DNA of 64,000 nucleotides. Origin: Streptomyces avermitilis MA-4680 = NBRC 14893 (lineage in GTDB: Bacteria; Actinomycetota; Actinomycetes; Streptomycetales; Streptomycetaceae). This document shows positions 1 through 8,271 of this stretch, in pieces; position 1 is the stretch's first letter; the number at the start of each line of letters is the position of its first letter. The DNA lies in NCBI RefSeq assembly GCF_000009765.2, contig NC_003155.5, positions 7,626,001-7,690,000 on the forward strand, in the 5' to 3' direction. The notes beneath the pieces are model-generated. The model worked only from the letters and a program-made list of their open reading frames with translations, was not told the DNA's origin and made no database searches. The position numbers and the translations under genes are program-made.

Positions 1-516
1 GGTGTTGGAGATCCAGTCCGGCTGGGGACCGCCCACGTAGTGCAGCAGGCCGTTGAGAAGGCCGTACTCGGGGTTGTAGAGCACGTGCTTCCACAGGAGG
101 GCCGCCGCCACCGGGACCACCAGGAAGGGCGCGATCAGGAGCGTACGGACGACGCCCCGGCCCCGGAACCTGCGGTCCAGGAGGAGGGCGAGGCCCAGGC
201 CCAGGACCAGGCAGGCGAGCACCACGGTGACCGTCAGCAGGATCGTCGTCCACACCGAGTGGCGCAGGTCCGGGTCGGCCAGGACCTGGTGGTAGTTGTC
301 GACGCCCGTGAAGTGGCGGGCCTTCGGGTAGAGCGCGTTCCAGTCGAAGAAGGAGATCACCAGCGTGGCCACGAACGGCAGCTGGGTCACGGCGATCATG
401 AAGATCAGGGCGGGCAGGAGCGGGGCCCGGGTGGCCCAGGCGCGCAGCCGGGTGGAGGGCTGCCGCGTCGTGCGGACGGGAGCGGCGGCCACGGGGGCCG
501 TTGTCGTGGCGGTCAT
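1..516 (-). CDS. Sugar ABC transporter permease, MalF type (partial, N-terminal part)
   Basis: This is the N-terminal 172 residues of an inner-membrane permease of a CUT1 carbohydrate ABC transporter; the rest runs off the left edge of the window. The ATG at 516 overlaps the stop of the upstream binding-protein gene by 4 bases (ATGA), so the two are translationally coupled. A basic, Ala-rich N-terminus is followed by a first membrane segment (around residues 30-55, LLPALIFMIAVTQ) and two more strongly hydrophobic stretches (around 90-112 and 125-145), as in MalF/UgpA proteins. The conserved EAA loop that contacts the ATPase would lie outside the window. Substrate is inferred only from the neighbours: an imported sugar or uronide related to the uronate enzymes to its right. 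Confidence 0.85.
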   Translation of the reverse strand, partial: MTATTTAPVAAAPVRTTRQPSTRLRAWATRAPLLPALIFMIAVTQLPFVATLVISFFDWNALYPKARHFTGVDNYHQVLADPDLRHSVWTTILLTVTVVLACLVLGLGLALLLDRRFRGRGVVRTLLIAPFLVVPVAAALLWKHVLYNPEYGLLNGLLHYVGGPQPDWISNT

Positions 517-1883
517 CGTCCCTCGTACTCCTTCGAGATCTGCTCGGCGAGCTTCTGGGACTTCTTCAGGGCCGAGTCGACGGACTGGCGTCCGGCGATG
601 GCCGCGCTGATCTCCTGGGAGACCTTGGTGCCGAGGTCGGTGAACTCGGGGATGCCGACGAACTGGATGCCGGGCGCGGGGCGGGGCTGCACACCGGGGT
701 CGGTGGGCCGGGCGCCCTCGATGGCCTCGCGGGTCATCTCCTGGAAGGCGCCGGCCTCCTTGCGGTAGTCGGGGTTCGTGTACGTCGACGCCCGCTTGCC
801 CGCGGGGACGTCCGACCAGCCGACCGTGTCGCCGACGAGCTGCTCGTACTCCTTGCTCGACGCCCAGGAGACGAACTTCCAGGCCTTGTCCGGGTTGCGG
901 GACGCCTTCTGCATGCCCCAGGCCCAGGTGTAGAGCCAGCCGGACGACCTGGTCTTCTCGACCGGTGCGGGTACGTAGCCGATCTTGCCCTTGACCGGTG
1001 ACTTGGCCGACTCCAGGGAACCCGCCGCGGACGTGGCGTCGTACCACATGGCGACCTTGCCCTGCGTCATGTTGTTGAGGCACTCGGCGAAGCCGGACTG
1101 GGCCGCGCCGGACTCGCCGTGGGCGCGGACGAGGTCCACGTAGAACCGCGTCGCCTTCTCGAACTCGGGGGAGTCCAGGCGCGCCTTCCAGTTCTTGTCG
1201 AACCAGGTGCCGCCGAAGGTGTTCACGACCGTGGTCAGCGGTGCCATGACCTCGCCCCAGCCGGGCAGTCCGCGCAGACAGATGCCCTTCATGCCGGACT
1301 GGGCGCCGTCCACGTCCGTGGCCAGCTTGTTCACCTGCTCCCAGGTCGGGTGCGCGGGCATTTTCAGCCCCTTCTCGGCGAACACGTCCTTGCGGTACAT
1401 CAGGAAGGACGACTCGCCGTAGAAGGGCTGCCCGTAGAGCCGGCCGTCGTCGCCGGTCAGCGACTGGCGCATCGGCTTGAGGATGTCCTGCTGGTCGAAC
1501 GCGGTGTCGCCCCGGACGTAGCCGTCCATGGAGTGCAGCCAGCCGTTCCTGGCGTAGATCGGGATCTCGTAGTTGCTGAGGGTGGCGACGTCGTACTGGC
1601 CCGCCTGGTTGGCGAAATCCTGGCTGATCTTGTCGCGGACGTCGTTCTCCGGCAGGACGGTGAAGTTCACCCTGATGCCGGTCTTCTTGGTGAAGTTCGT
1701 GGCGGTGAGCTTTTGCAGCTCCACCATCTGCGGGTTGTTGACCATCAACACGTTGATGGAGTCACCGCCGGAACCGGACCCGCCTGCTCCGACCCAACAG
1801 CCGGAAAGCAGCGGGGCGAGCAGCGTCCCTGCGGCGGCCATGGCGAGCGTGGCTCGCGGCCTCCGTCGGCTCTGGGTTCGCAT
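513..1883 (-). CDS. Extracellular sugar-binding lipoprotein of ABC transporter
   Basis: Solute-binding protein (456 aa) of a CUT1 carbohydrate ABC transporter, anchored outside the membrane as a lipoprotein. The N-terminus has Arg-rich residues, a hydrophobic stretch and a perfect lipobox LLSGC near residue 29, followed by a Gly/Ser-rich linker. The rest has the pattern of family 1 binding proteins (ending with a conserved ASSKEYEQLV-type helix and a C-terminal helix). It is followed with a 4-base overlap by a permease gene and preceded, 110 bases upstream, by a DeoR-type regulator on the same strand. No ATPase gene is present, as is usual in Streptomyces, where a shared MsiK-type ATPase serves many sugar importers. 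The ligand cannot be told from sequence; closeness to uronate dehydrogenase makes a uronide plausible. Confidence 0.9.
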   Translation of the reverse strand: MRTQSRRRPRATLAMAAAGTLLAPLLSGCWVGAGGSGSGGDSINVLMVNNPQMVELQKLTATNFTKKTGIRVNFTVLPENDVRDKISQDFANQAGQYDVATLSNYEIPIYARNGWLHSMDGYVRGDTAFDQQDILKPMRQSLTGDDGRLYGQPFYGESSFLMYRKDVFAEKGLKMPAHPTWEQVNKLATDVDGAQSGMKGICLRGLPGWGEVMAPLTTVVNTFGGTWFDKNWKARLDSPEFEKATRFYVDLVRAHGESGAAQSGFAECLNNMTQGKVAMWYDATSAAGSLESAKSPVKGKIGYVPAPVEKTRSSGWLYTWAWGMQKASRNPDKAWKFVSWASSKEYEQLVGDTVGWSDVPAGKRASTYTNPDYRKEAGAFQEMTREAIEGARPTDPGVQPRPAPGIQFVGIPEFTDLGTKVSQEISAAIAGRQSVDSALKKSQKLAEQISKEYEGR

Positions 1884-1993
1884 GGATCGCTCCTGGACGT
1901 ATGGGGAGTTATGGGGTGCTTGCCGGCATGGGGGTGCCCTGAAGACCGAGTGAGTCGGGTTTTCGTACGCGCTCGTGCGGGTCGGTGGGAATG

Positions 1994-2782
1994 TCAGACG
2001 CGGATGACCTGGGGTCCCCGCAGTGAGTAGCGGTGTGCCTCGGACGTCGGCAGCAGGGTGCTCGTGACGATCGCCTCCAGGTCGCCGACCTCCGCGAACC
2101 GGCAGAAGCTGACCGCCCCGAACTTGGTGTGCACGCCCGCGAAGACCGTACGCCGGGACGCCCGGATCGCCTGGGCCTTCACCTCGCTGACCGCCGGGTC
2201 GGGGGTGGTCAGTCCGTGTTCGCGCGAGATGCCGTTCGCGCCGATGTACGCCAGATCGATGACGAACCCGGCCAGCATTTTCGTCGTCCAGTGGTCGACG
2301 GTCGCGAGCGTGCCCGGCCTGACCCGGCCGCCCAGCAGCAGCACGCTGGTGTTCTCGGCCTCCGCGAGCGCTCCCGCGGTGGCCAGTGACGCGGTGACCA
2401 CGGTCAGCGGCCGGTCCCTGGGCAGCGCCTCGGCGATCAGCTGGGGGGTGAAGCCCTCGTCGACGAAGACGGTCTCGGCGTCCCCGAGGAGCTCGGCCGC
2501 GGCGGCCGCGATCCGGCGCTTCTCGGGTACGTGACTGGTGGCGCGGAAGGCGAGCGTCGTCTCGAAGCCGGCGCTCTCGACGGGGTAGGCGCCGCCGTGG
2601 GTGCGGCGGAGCAGGCCGTGGTCCTCCAGTGCGCGCAGATCCCGGCGTACGGTCTCCTTGGCCACGCCCAGTTCGGCGGCGAGCGCGGTGACGTCGACCG
2701 AACCCGTGACCCGGGCGGCCCGGACGATCTCGCGCTGCCGTTCCTCCGCGGTCCGCGTCGTCTTCGCCGCCATGGCCGCCAC
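1994..2782 (-). CDS. DeoR/GlpR-family transcriptional regulator
   Basis: Cytoplasmic repressor of 262 aa. The N-terminal winged helix-turn-helix (about residues 14-68) carries the family pattern VDVTALAAELGVAKETVRRD followed by L..HGLLRRTHGGA. The C-terminal DeoRC sensor domain (about 85-240) has the expected VDEGFT, LLGG and YIGANGIS blocks; family members usually bind phosphorylated sugars. The start at 2782 is preceded by GGTGG; an internal Met at residue 4 is an alternative. It lies upstream of, and on the same strand as, the sugar-binding protein and permease, so it most likely controls that transporter and possibly the uronate genes. No operator could be assigned with confidence. Confidence 0.88.
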   Translation of the reverse strand: MAAMAAKTTRTAEERQREIVRAARVTGSVDVTALAAELGVAKETVRRDLRALEDHGLLRRTHGGAYPVESAGFETTLAFRATSHVPEKRRIAAAAAELLGDAETVFVDEGFTPQLIAEALPRDRPLTVVTASLATAGALAEAENTSVLLLGGRVRPGTLATVDHWTTKMLAGFVIDLAYIGANGISREHGLTTPDPAVSEVKAQAIRASRRTVFAGVHTKFGAVSFCRFAEVGDLEAIVTSTLLPTSEAHRYSLRGPQVIRV

Positions 2783-2983
2783 CTGCTCCCTGTGCGCACT
2801 GCCCGTTCGGGCCCGGTGGGGCCCATGGGGGAAGTTCTACAGCGGGTGCGCGGCACTGACCAGGCCTGTTGCAGGTCCGACCGCGCCCGAATGTGCCTGC
2901 TTGGCGAAACCGCCGCCCGTCGCGGACCTGGGGTGGAGCCGGGTGGGGAGTGGGATCGGGCAGCTTCCGTGCCCGAACAGCAC

Positions 2984-3014
2984 GGCGGGCGGGCCCGTTC
3001 GGTGCCCGCCCGCC
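2984..3014 (-). terminator. Hairpin terminator after uronate dehydrogenase
   Basis: Perfect inverted repeat with 11-base arms (GGCGGGCGGGC and its complement) and a 9-base loop, 26 bases beyond the stop of the minus-strand dehydrogenase. There is no U-tract, which is common for high-GC actinomycete terminators. The rest of the 257-base gap to the regulator gene shows no gene. Confidence 0.6.
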
Positions 3015-3039
3015 TCTGTGTGCCCGTGTTCCGGCCGCG

Positions 3040-3849
3040 TCAGTACGGCCAGACCGGCGGGTCGGTGGTGAAGTGGCCGCCCAGGTGGTCGTGGGCCGGG
3101 TTGTCCGGGTCCAGCTCGCCCTGTTCGGCGATGAGCTTCTCGGCGTACGGCTCGGAGTCGTCCTGCGGCTGGTAGCCGAGCGCGCGGGCGGTCGAGAGGT
3201 CCCACCACAGGCGGGTGTTCGCGGACGAGCCGTGGACGACGGTGTGCCGTACGTCCTCGGCGGTCAGGGCCGCGTGGAAGAGGCGGGCGCCGTCCTCGGG
3301 GCTCATCCAGACCGAGAGCATGCGCACGCTCGTGGGCTCGGCGAAGCAGGAGCCGATGCGCACGGAGACCGTCTCCAGGCCGTGCTTGTCCCAGTAGAAC
3401 TGGGCCAGGTCCTCGCCGAACGACTTGGACAGGCCGTAGAACGTGTCCGGGCGGCGCGGGGTGTCGACCGGGATCAGGGGGTCGTCGCCCCGGGGCCGGG
3501 GAGTGAAGCCGATCGCGTGGTTGGAGGAGGCGAAGACGATCCGGCGTACGCCTTCCTCGCGCGCGGCCTCGTACAGGTTGTACGTGCCCTCGATGTTCGC
3601 CTTCAGGATCTTGTCGAAGGAGGACTCCAGGGAGATGCCCGCGAGGTGGATGACCGCGTCGACGCCCCGTACGGCCTCGCGCAGCGCCTCCTTGTCCCCG
3701 AGGTCCGCGGTGATCGCGTCCGGCTCGCCCTCGATCGGCAGCAGGTCGAGGAGACGCAGTTCGTAGCCGTACCGCGGCAGCAGTCCCCGCATCAGGGTGC
3801 CGAGTCCGCCGGCGGCGCCGGTGAGCAGAACGGTGCGGGGAGCGGGCAT
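3040..3849 (-). CDS. udh: Uronate dehydrogenase (NAD-dependent, SDR family)
   Basis: Oxidises D-galacturonate or D-glucuronate at C1 with NAD+ to the aldarolactone, the first step of oxidative uronate catabolism in the cytoplasm. The 269-aa protein (start chosen at MPAPRTVLL, the point where similarity to the family begins; the frame is open to 3891) has the Rossmann motif TGAAGGLG (residues 10-17), the active-site serine in FASSNH (about 109) and catalytic YGLSK (Tyr138, Lys142). The stretches RRPDTFYGLSKSFGEDLA and RIGSCF.EP match characterised uronate dehydrogenases more closely than UDP-glucose epimerases. It is transcribed divergently from the 5-keto-4-deoxyglucarate dehydratase gene, which acts in the same route. 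Function is fairly secure from motif and context; substrate preference is inferred. Confidence 0.85.
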   Translation of the reverse strand: MPAPRTVLLTGAAGGLGTLMRGLLPRYGYELRLLDLLPIEGEPDAITADLGDKEALREAVRGVDAVIHLAGISLESSFDKILKANIEGTYNLYEAAREEGVRRIVFASSNHAIGFTPRPRGDDPLIPVDTPRRPDTFYGLSKSFGEDLAQFYWDKHGLETVSVRIGSCFAEPTSVRMLSVWMSPEDGARLFHAALTAEDVRHTVVHGSSANTRLWWDLSTARALGYQPQDDSEPYAEKLIAEQGELDPDNPAHDHLGGHFTTDPPVWPY

Positions 3850-4009
3850 CCTCGGGTCTCCTTGGATCGGCAGCCGTATGTCCAGCCACATGGTCAGCCG
3901 TATGTATGTACGAAATTCACATGCGTGGACACGCTATGGAGGGGTGACAGGTGCCGTCAAGTGTCGCGCGGACGTGGGCAATCCGCTCCCGTGACCCGGG
4001 CGTGTGTGC

Positions 4010-4039
4010 TTGACCGCCCCTGAGGGAGCGCTTTAGCGT
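4010..4039 (+). promoter_or_regulatory. Candidate promoter for the kdgD operon
   Basis: TTGACC at 4010-4015 and TAGCGT at 4034-4039 are separated by 18 bases and lie about 85 bases before the kdgD start, in the 275-base divergent region between udh and kdgD. The -10 overlaps an AGCGCTT sequence similar to the core of the palindromes found elsewhere in the window. Prediction by eye only. Confidence 0.4.
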
Positions 4040-4124
4040 AGGCGCGTTCAGAAATATAGACATGGATCAGAAACGTGCACCGGTGTGGGTGCCGGCCTGA
4101 GCGCCTGTTTCAAGGGAGAGCCCC

Positions 4125-5066
4125 GTGACGTCAGCACCTCTCGCCGCTCGACTCAGCATCCCCAGTGGCCCGCTGTTCTTCCCCGTCACCGCCTACCGTC
4201 CGGACGGCGCGCTGAACCTCGACGTCTACCGCGAGCACGTGCGCCGGGGTGTCGAGGCGGGCGCCGCCGCCGTCTTCGCGTGCTGCGGCACCGGGGAGTT
4301 CCACGCGCTGGCGCCCGAGGAGTTCGAGCGATGCGTCGGCGCGGCCGTCGAGGAGACCGCGGGACGCGTACCCGTGGTGGCGGGCGCGGGCTACGGGACG
4401 GCCCTCGCCGTGCGGTTCGCGCGGCTCGCCCAGGACGCCGGGGCCGACGGGCTGCTCGCCATGCCGCCCTATCTCGTCGTCGCGGGGCAGGAGGGGCTGC
4501 TGCGGCACTACCGGGAGCTGGCCGCGGCGACCTCCCTGGAGACGATCGTCTACCAGCGCGACAACGCCGTCTTCACCCCCGAGGCCGTGGTCGAGCTGGC
4601 CCGCACGGACGGGATCATCGGCTTCAAGGACGGGCTCGGCGACCTGGACCTGATGCAGCGCGTCGTGAGTGCCGTGCGCACCGAAGTCCCGGGCGACTTC
4701 CTGTACTTCAACGGGCTGCCGACCGCCGAGCTGACCGGCCTGGCCTATCGGGGCATCGGCATCACGCTCTACTCTTCTGCCGTGTTCTGCTTCGCGCCGG
4801 AGATCGCCCTGGCCTTCCACAAGGCGCTGAACTCCGGTGACGACGCCACCGTCAACCGGCTGCTCGACGGCTTCTACCGGCCCTTCGTCGATCTGCGCGC
4901 GCAGGGCCGCGGCTATGCCGTCTCGCTGGTCAAGGCGGGGGTACGGCTGCGCGGCCTCGACGTCGGCGAGGTGCGCCCGCCGCTGCACGAGCCGACCGAG
5001 GACCACGTCAAACAGCTGGCGCAGCTCGTCGACCGCGGGTACGCGCTGCTTCAGGAGGGCATGTGA
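4125..5066 (+). CDS. kdgD: 5-dehydro-4-deoxyglucarate dehydratase
   Basis: Decarboxylating dehydratase (EC 4.2.1.41) of the DHDPS/NAL superfamily that turns 5-keto-4-deoxy-D-glucarate into 2-oxoglutarate semialdehyde, CO2 and water. The 313-aa TIM-barrel protein has the family block CCGTGEFHAL (residues 53-62), the Tyr of IVYQRDN (143) and the Schiff-base lysine in GIIGFKDGLGD (Lys168); the GTGEF and YQRDN variants separate it from true dihydrodipicolinate synthase. It begins with GTG after a good AAGGGAGAG ribosome site. Its last four bases overlap the start of the next gene (GTGA), so the two are coupled. The product semialdehyde would be oxidised by the dehydrogenase encoded at 37109-38638. 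The enzyme that should supply its substrate (aldarate dehydratase or lactone cycloisomerase) is not in the window. Confidence 0.9.
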   Translation: MTSAPLAARLSIPSGPLFFPVTAYRPDGALNLDVYREHVRRGVEAGAAAVFACCGTGEFHALAPEEFERCVGAAVEETAGRVPVVAGAGYGTALAVRFARLAQDAGADGLLAMPPYLVVAGQEGLLRHYRELAAATSLETIVYQRDNAVFTPEAVVELARTDGIIGFKDGLGDLDLMQRVVSAVRTEVPGDFLYFNGLPTAELTGLAYRGIGITLYSSAVFCFAPEIALAFHKALNSGDDATVNRLLDGFYRPFVDLRAQGRGYAVSLVKAGVRLRGLDVGEVRPPLHEPTEDHVKQLAQLVDRGYALLQEGM

Positions 5067-6295
5067 AGGCATCCGCATTCGTCTATCCCTGGGATGTCAA
5101 CGGGGATCCGGCGGCGGCCGAGCGGATCGCCGGGCTCGGCGTACCCCAGGTGACGCTCGCGTCCGCGTACCACTCCACGCGCGCGCTGACCCCCCGCCAC
5201 CCCCGCCACCGGATCGTCACCGCCGAACACGCCGCCGTGCTCTACCCGCCGGGCAAGCGGTGGAAGGGCCGGACTCTGCGGCCGTACGCCGCCGGGGACT
5301 GGGCGCTGGGCGACGCGTACGGGGAGGCCGCCGAGGCGCTGGCCGGGGCCGGACTCGACGTGCACACCTGGGTCGTGCTCGCGCACAACTCCCGTCTGGG
5401 CGAGGAGTTTCCGTGCACCAACGTGGTCAACGCCTACGGGGACCGTTATCCCTGGGCGCCCTGCATCGCACAGCCCACCACGCGCGCGTACCTGGTCGAC
5501 CTCGCGGCGGAGGCGGCGGTACGGCCCGGTGCGCGCGGTACGGAACTGGAGTCGCTCGGCTGGTACGGACTGGCGCATCTGCACGCCCACGACAAGATCG
5601 GCGGGACGGGGCTCGGGGACGCCGGGCAGTACCTCATGTCGCTCTGCTTCTGCTCGGCCTGCCGGCAGGGGTACGCGGGTCGGGAACTCGACGCGGGCGC
5701 GCTCGCGGTGGCCGTACGGGCGGCCCTGGAGCCCGTGTGGCGCGGCGCCCCGTCCGACGGGGGCTGGACGACGGTCGAGAAGCTCCTGGGCAGTGAACTC
5801 GCGACGGCCACGCGCGCGTGGCGCGAGGAAACGGCGCGCACGCTCCAGGAGGCGGCCGTCACGGCGGTCCGCGCGGCCGCCCCGGACGGCTTCCAGGTCC
5901 TGCTGCACGCGGACCCGGTGGCGTACCACTGCGGGGCGAACGCCGGGGTCGACCCGGCGCACATCCTGTCCGTCGCGGACGGTGTGGTCGTGCCGTGCAC
6001 GGGCGGCGCGGCCCTGCTCACCCCGTTCGCCGAGCAGGGCACCGGCGCCGTGCTCGCGGCCAACCTCACCGTCGTCTCGGGGATGGGCGGCAGCCCGGGC
6101 ACACTGGCCGAGGACGCGGACCGGGCCGCTCGTCTGGGCGCCACGGAACTGCGGCTCTACCACGCGGGGCTCGCCTCGGACGCCGACCTGGCCACGGTTC
6201 AGGAGGCGCTGGCACGGCTCGGCCGGGCACCCGCGCGCAGCGGCACCGACGCTGTCGCCAGCAGGGCGAGACCCAGCAGCACCAACAGCGTCTGA
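5063..6295 (+). CDS. Unrecognised 410-aa protein coupled to kdgD
   Basis: I do not recognise a named family. The protein has no signal peptide, starts with GTG inside the kdgD stop (GTGA) behind AGGAGGG, and so is made together with the dehydratase in the cytoplasm. Visible landmarks are an N-terminal strand KASAFVYPW, the segment GLDVHTWVVLAHNS, a PTTRAYLVDL segment followed by LGWYGLAHLHAHDK, a cysteine cluster CFCSACR (about residue 195) and a late LLHADP strand. Alternating strands and Ala-rich helices suggest a TIM barrel resembling carbohydrate-active enzymes of the family-10-like glycosidase type, but catalytic residues cannot be named. The domain seems to end near residue 388; the last ~22 residues are read from the antisense of the convergent MFS gene (97-base overlap). 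A role in uronate or aldarate handling is inferred from coupling. Confidence 0.75.
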   Translation: MKASAFVYPWDVNGDPAAAERIAGLGVPQVTLASAYHSTRALTPRHPRHRIVTAEHAAVLYPPGKRWKGRTLRPYAAGDWALGDAYGEAAEALAGAGLDVHTWVVLAHNSRLGEEFPCTNVVNAYGDRYPWAPCIAQPTTRAYLVDLAAEAAVRPGARGTELESLGWYGLAHLHAHDKIGGTGLGDAGQYLMSLCFCSACRQGYAGRELDAGALAVAVRAALEPVWRGAPSDGGWTTVEKLLGSELATATRAWREETARTLQEAAVTAVRAAAPDGFQVLLHADPVAYHCGANAGVDPAHILSVADGVVVPCTGGAALLTPFAEQGTGAVLAANLTVVSGMGGSPGTLAEDADRAARLGATELRLYHAGLASDADLATVQEALARLGRAPARSGTDAVASRARPSSTNSV

Positions 6296-7401
6296 CGGTC
6301 GACGAGTCCGACCAGACCTGCCCCGACGGCGAGTCCCACCGCGTTCGGCGCGAACATCAGCGTGTGGGCGGTGGCCGTGACCCGGCCGAGCAGGGCGCCG
6401 GGCGTCTCGCGCTGCACGGCGGTGAACGCGGCGATCAGCACACAGGGAAGGCCGGCGCCCACCGCCGCCGCGGACGTCAGGGCGGCCGCGTCGGACGGGA
6501 CCGCGCGCAGCGCCAGGGCCGCCGCGGTGAGCGCGATCCCGGACGAGGCGAAGCGGCGTTCGCCGAGCCGGCGCAGGAGGGGACCCGCGGCCAGGCCGGT
6601 CGTCACCGAGCCGGCGCCCTGGACGACGTACAGCAGGCCGACGTACGCGGGGGAGCGCCCCAGGCCGTCGACGACCGCGTAGATCAGGGCGCCGTTGACA
6701 CCCGCGAAGAGCATCGTCGCGCCGCCCGCCAGGACGAGCGGGCGCAACTCCCCCCGGCCCCACAGATGGCGCACGCCCTCGGCGACCCGCGCCCGCAGGC
6801 CGTCGGGCGGCGGCTCCGGCCCGTCCTCGCGCACCCGCAGCAGCGCGTACAGGCCGGCCGCCAGCACGAAGGTGACCGCGTCCAGAAGGGCGACCATCGC
6901 GCCGCCGTACGCCGCGTACAGGCCCGCCCCGGCGAGCGGTGCCACGAGCTTCATGCCCTCGTTGGCCGTCATCCGCAGGCCGTTGAAGTCGCCCAGCAGG
7001 GAGCTGTCGACGGCGGCGGCCACCAGGGCCGACTCCGCCGCGTCGTGGACCACGCCGGCCGCGCCGTACACCAGCAGGACCGCGAACAGCAGCCACAGAC
7101 TGCCCGGCGAGTCCACGGTGAAGAGGGCGAGCAGCAGGGCCGCCACGCCCAGGTTCGTGCCGATCAGGAGCGGGCGGCGGCGGGTGCGGTCGGCGAGTGT
7201 GCCCAGCACGGGGCCGACGAGTGTGGGTGCCCAGAGGGCGAAGACGCACAGTGCGGCCAGGCCGTTCGAACCGGTCAGGTCCTTGACCCAGATGCCCGAG
7301 GCCAGCCACATCGCCGACGATCCGAAGCCGGAGACCACCACCCCGGCCAGGTACAACCCCGCGTTGCGGTCCCTCAGGACACGCGTCATCGTCCATGTCA
7401 T
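6199..7401 (-). CDS. MFS transporter
   Basis: Integral membrane protein of 400 aa with about 12 hydrophobic segments in two halves; it belongs to the MFS_3/enterobactin-exporter-like group of actinomycete efflux proteins. The loop after segment 2 has the MFS signature GTLADRTRRRPLL (about residues 67-79), and an acidic loop RVREDGPEP separates the halves near residue 195. The start at 7401 is followed by a second in-frame ATG four codons later; neither has a strong ribosome site. The gene converges with and overlaps the 3' end of the kdgD-coupled gene by 97 bases. Substrate unknown; there is nothing to tie it to sugar uptake rather than drug or metabolite export. Confidence 0.85.
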   Translation of the reverse strand: MTWTMTRVLRDRNAGLYLAGVVVSGFGSSAMWLASGIWVKDLTGSNGLAALCVFALWAPTLVGPVLGTLADRTRRRPLLIGTNLGVAALLLALFTVDSPGSLWLLFAVLLVYGAAGVVHDAAESALVAAAVDSSLLGDFNGLRMTANEGMKLVAPLAGAGLYAAYGGAMVALLDAVTFVLAAGLYALLRVREDGPEPPPDGLRARVAEGVRHLWGRGELRPLVLAGGATMLFAGVNGALIYAVVDGLGRSPAYVGLLYVVQGAGSVTTGLAAGPLLRRLGERRFASSGIALTAAALALRAVPSDAAALTSAAAVGAGLPCVLIAAFTAVQRETPGALLGRVTATAHTLMFAPNAVGLAVGAGLVGLVDRQTLLVLLGLALLATASVPLRAGARPSRASAS

Positions 7402-7566
7402 GCCTGGTCATGCTGGCTCTGAGGCCCCACCGTGCGGATCGGGCAGATGCCCTATGACCAGGACGTGTGGTGGGCGGGCGATGAGTTCCGCCTACGCCGC
7501 CGGTCTACCCCTGGAGTGGAACAGAACTCAGAGCAGACCCCAGAGCAGACCCCGGAGGAGAAGCGG

Positions 7567-8157
7567 ATGACTGACCACACGACCCTCGACCTCGGCCCGC
7601 AGGCCCGCATCGTGGCGCGTCTCGCGGAGGCGGTGCGTGAGGAGCAGCTCACGGCCGTCACTCCGTGTCCCGGCTACGCGGTGCACCACATGCTGGGCCA
7701 TCTGCTCGGCCTCACCGTCGCCTTCCGGGACGCCGGCCGCAAGGACCTGGGCGCCACGACGGACACCAGCCCTGAAGCCGCCGTGCCGGACATCGGACCG
7801 GGCTGGCGCGAGGAGCTGCCCAAAGTGCTCGACGAACTCGCCGAGACCTGGCGCGACCCGGCCGCCTGGACCGGTGAGACCCGGGCCGGCGGCGTGACCC
7901 TGCCGGGCGCGGTCGCCGGGGCGGTGGTGGCCGACGAACTGGTGATCCACGGCTGGGACCTGGCGCGGGCCACCGGCCAGGAGTACACGCCGGACCAGGG
8001 CGCGCTGCGGGCCGCGTACGGCTTCCTGGTCGCCGCGGCCGAGGACCCGAGCCGCGGCGGCGGCATCTTCGGCCCCGTCGTGCCCGTACCGCGGGACGCG
8101 CCGCTGCTGGACCGCGCGATCGGCCTGAGCGGCCGGGACCCCGGCTGGAAGCCCTAG
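7567..8157 (+). CDS. TIGR03086-type metal-binding protein (DinB/mycothiol-dependent maleylpyruvate isomerase-like)
   Basis: Small cytoplasmic protein of 196 aa in the actinobacterial TIGR03086 group, a branch of the DinB/MDMPI four-helix fold. Its start follows a strong GGAGGAGAAG site. The fold's metal-ligand histidines are visible in HHMLGHLLG (about residues 40-48) and VIHGWDLARATG (about 126-137), and the C-terminal sentence IFGPVVPVP is typical. Most members have no known substrate; a thiol-dependent transferase or isomerase activity is only a family-level guess. It stands alone between the MFS gene and the hydrolase gene. Confidence 0.8.
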   Translation: MTDHTTLDLGPQARIVARLAEAVREEQLTAVTPCPGYAVHHMLGHLLGLTVAFRDAGRKDLGATTDTSPEAAVPDIGPGWREELPKVLDELAETWRDPAAWTGETRAGGVTLPGAVAGAVVADELVIHGWDLARATGQEYTPDQGALRAAYGFLVAAAEDPSRGGGIFGPVVPVPRDAPLLDRAIGLSGRDPGWKP

Positions 8158-8271
8158 CCCTAGCCCTTGCCCCAGCCGGAGCGAGAGCGCGGCGCGGCTG
8201 GAGGGTCGGGCCTGCCTGCCAACACACGCAAACCGGCGGATCGCGTGGCCGGAGAACCGTACGCTCCGGGC

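Noticed and set aside
2816..2840. Another copy of the TGGGGG palindromic element
   Set aside because: Only a loose GGGGCCC-ATGGGGGA resemblance, without the matching second arm or length.
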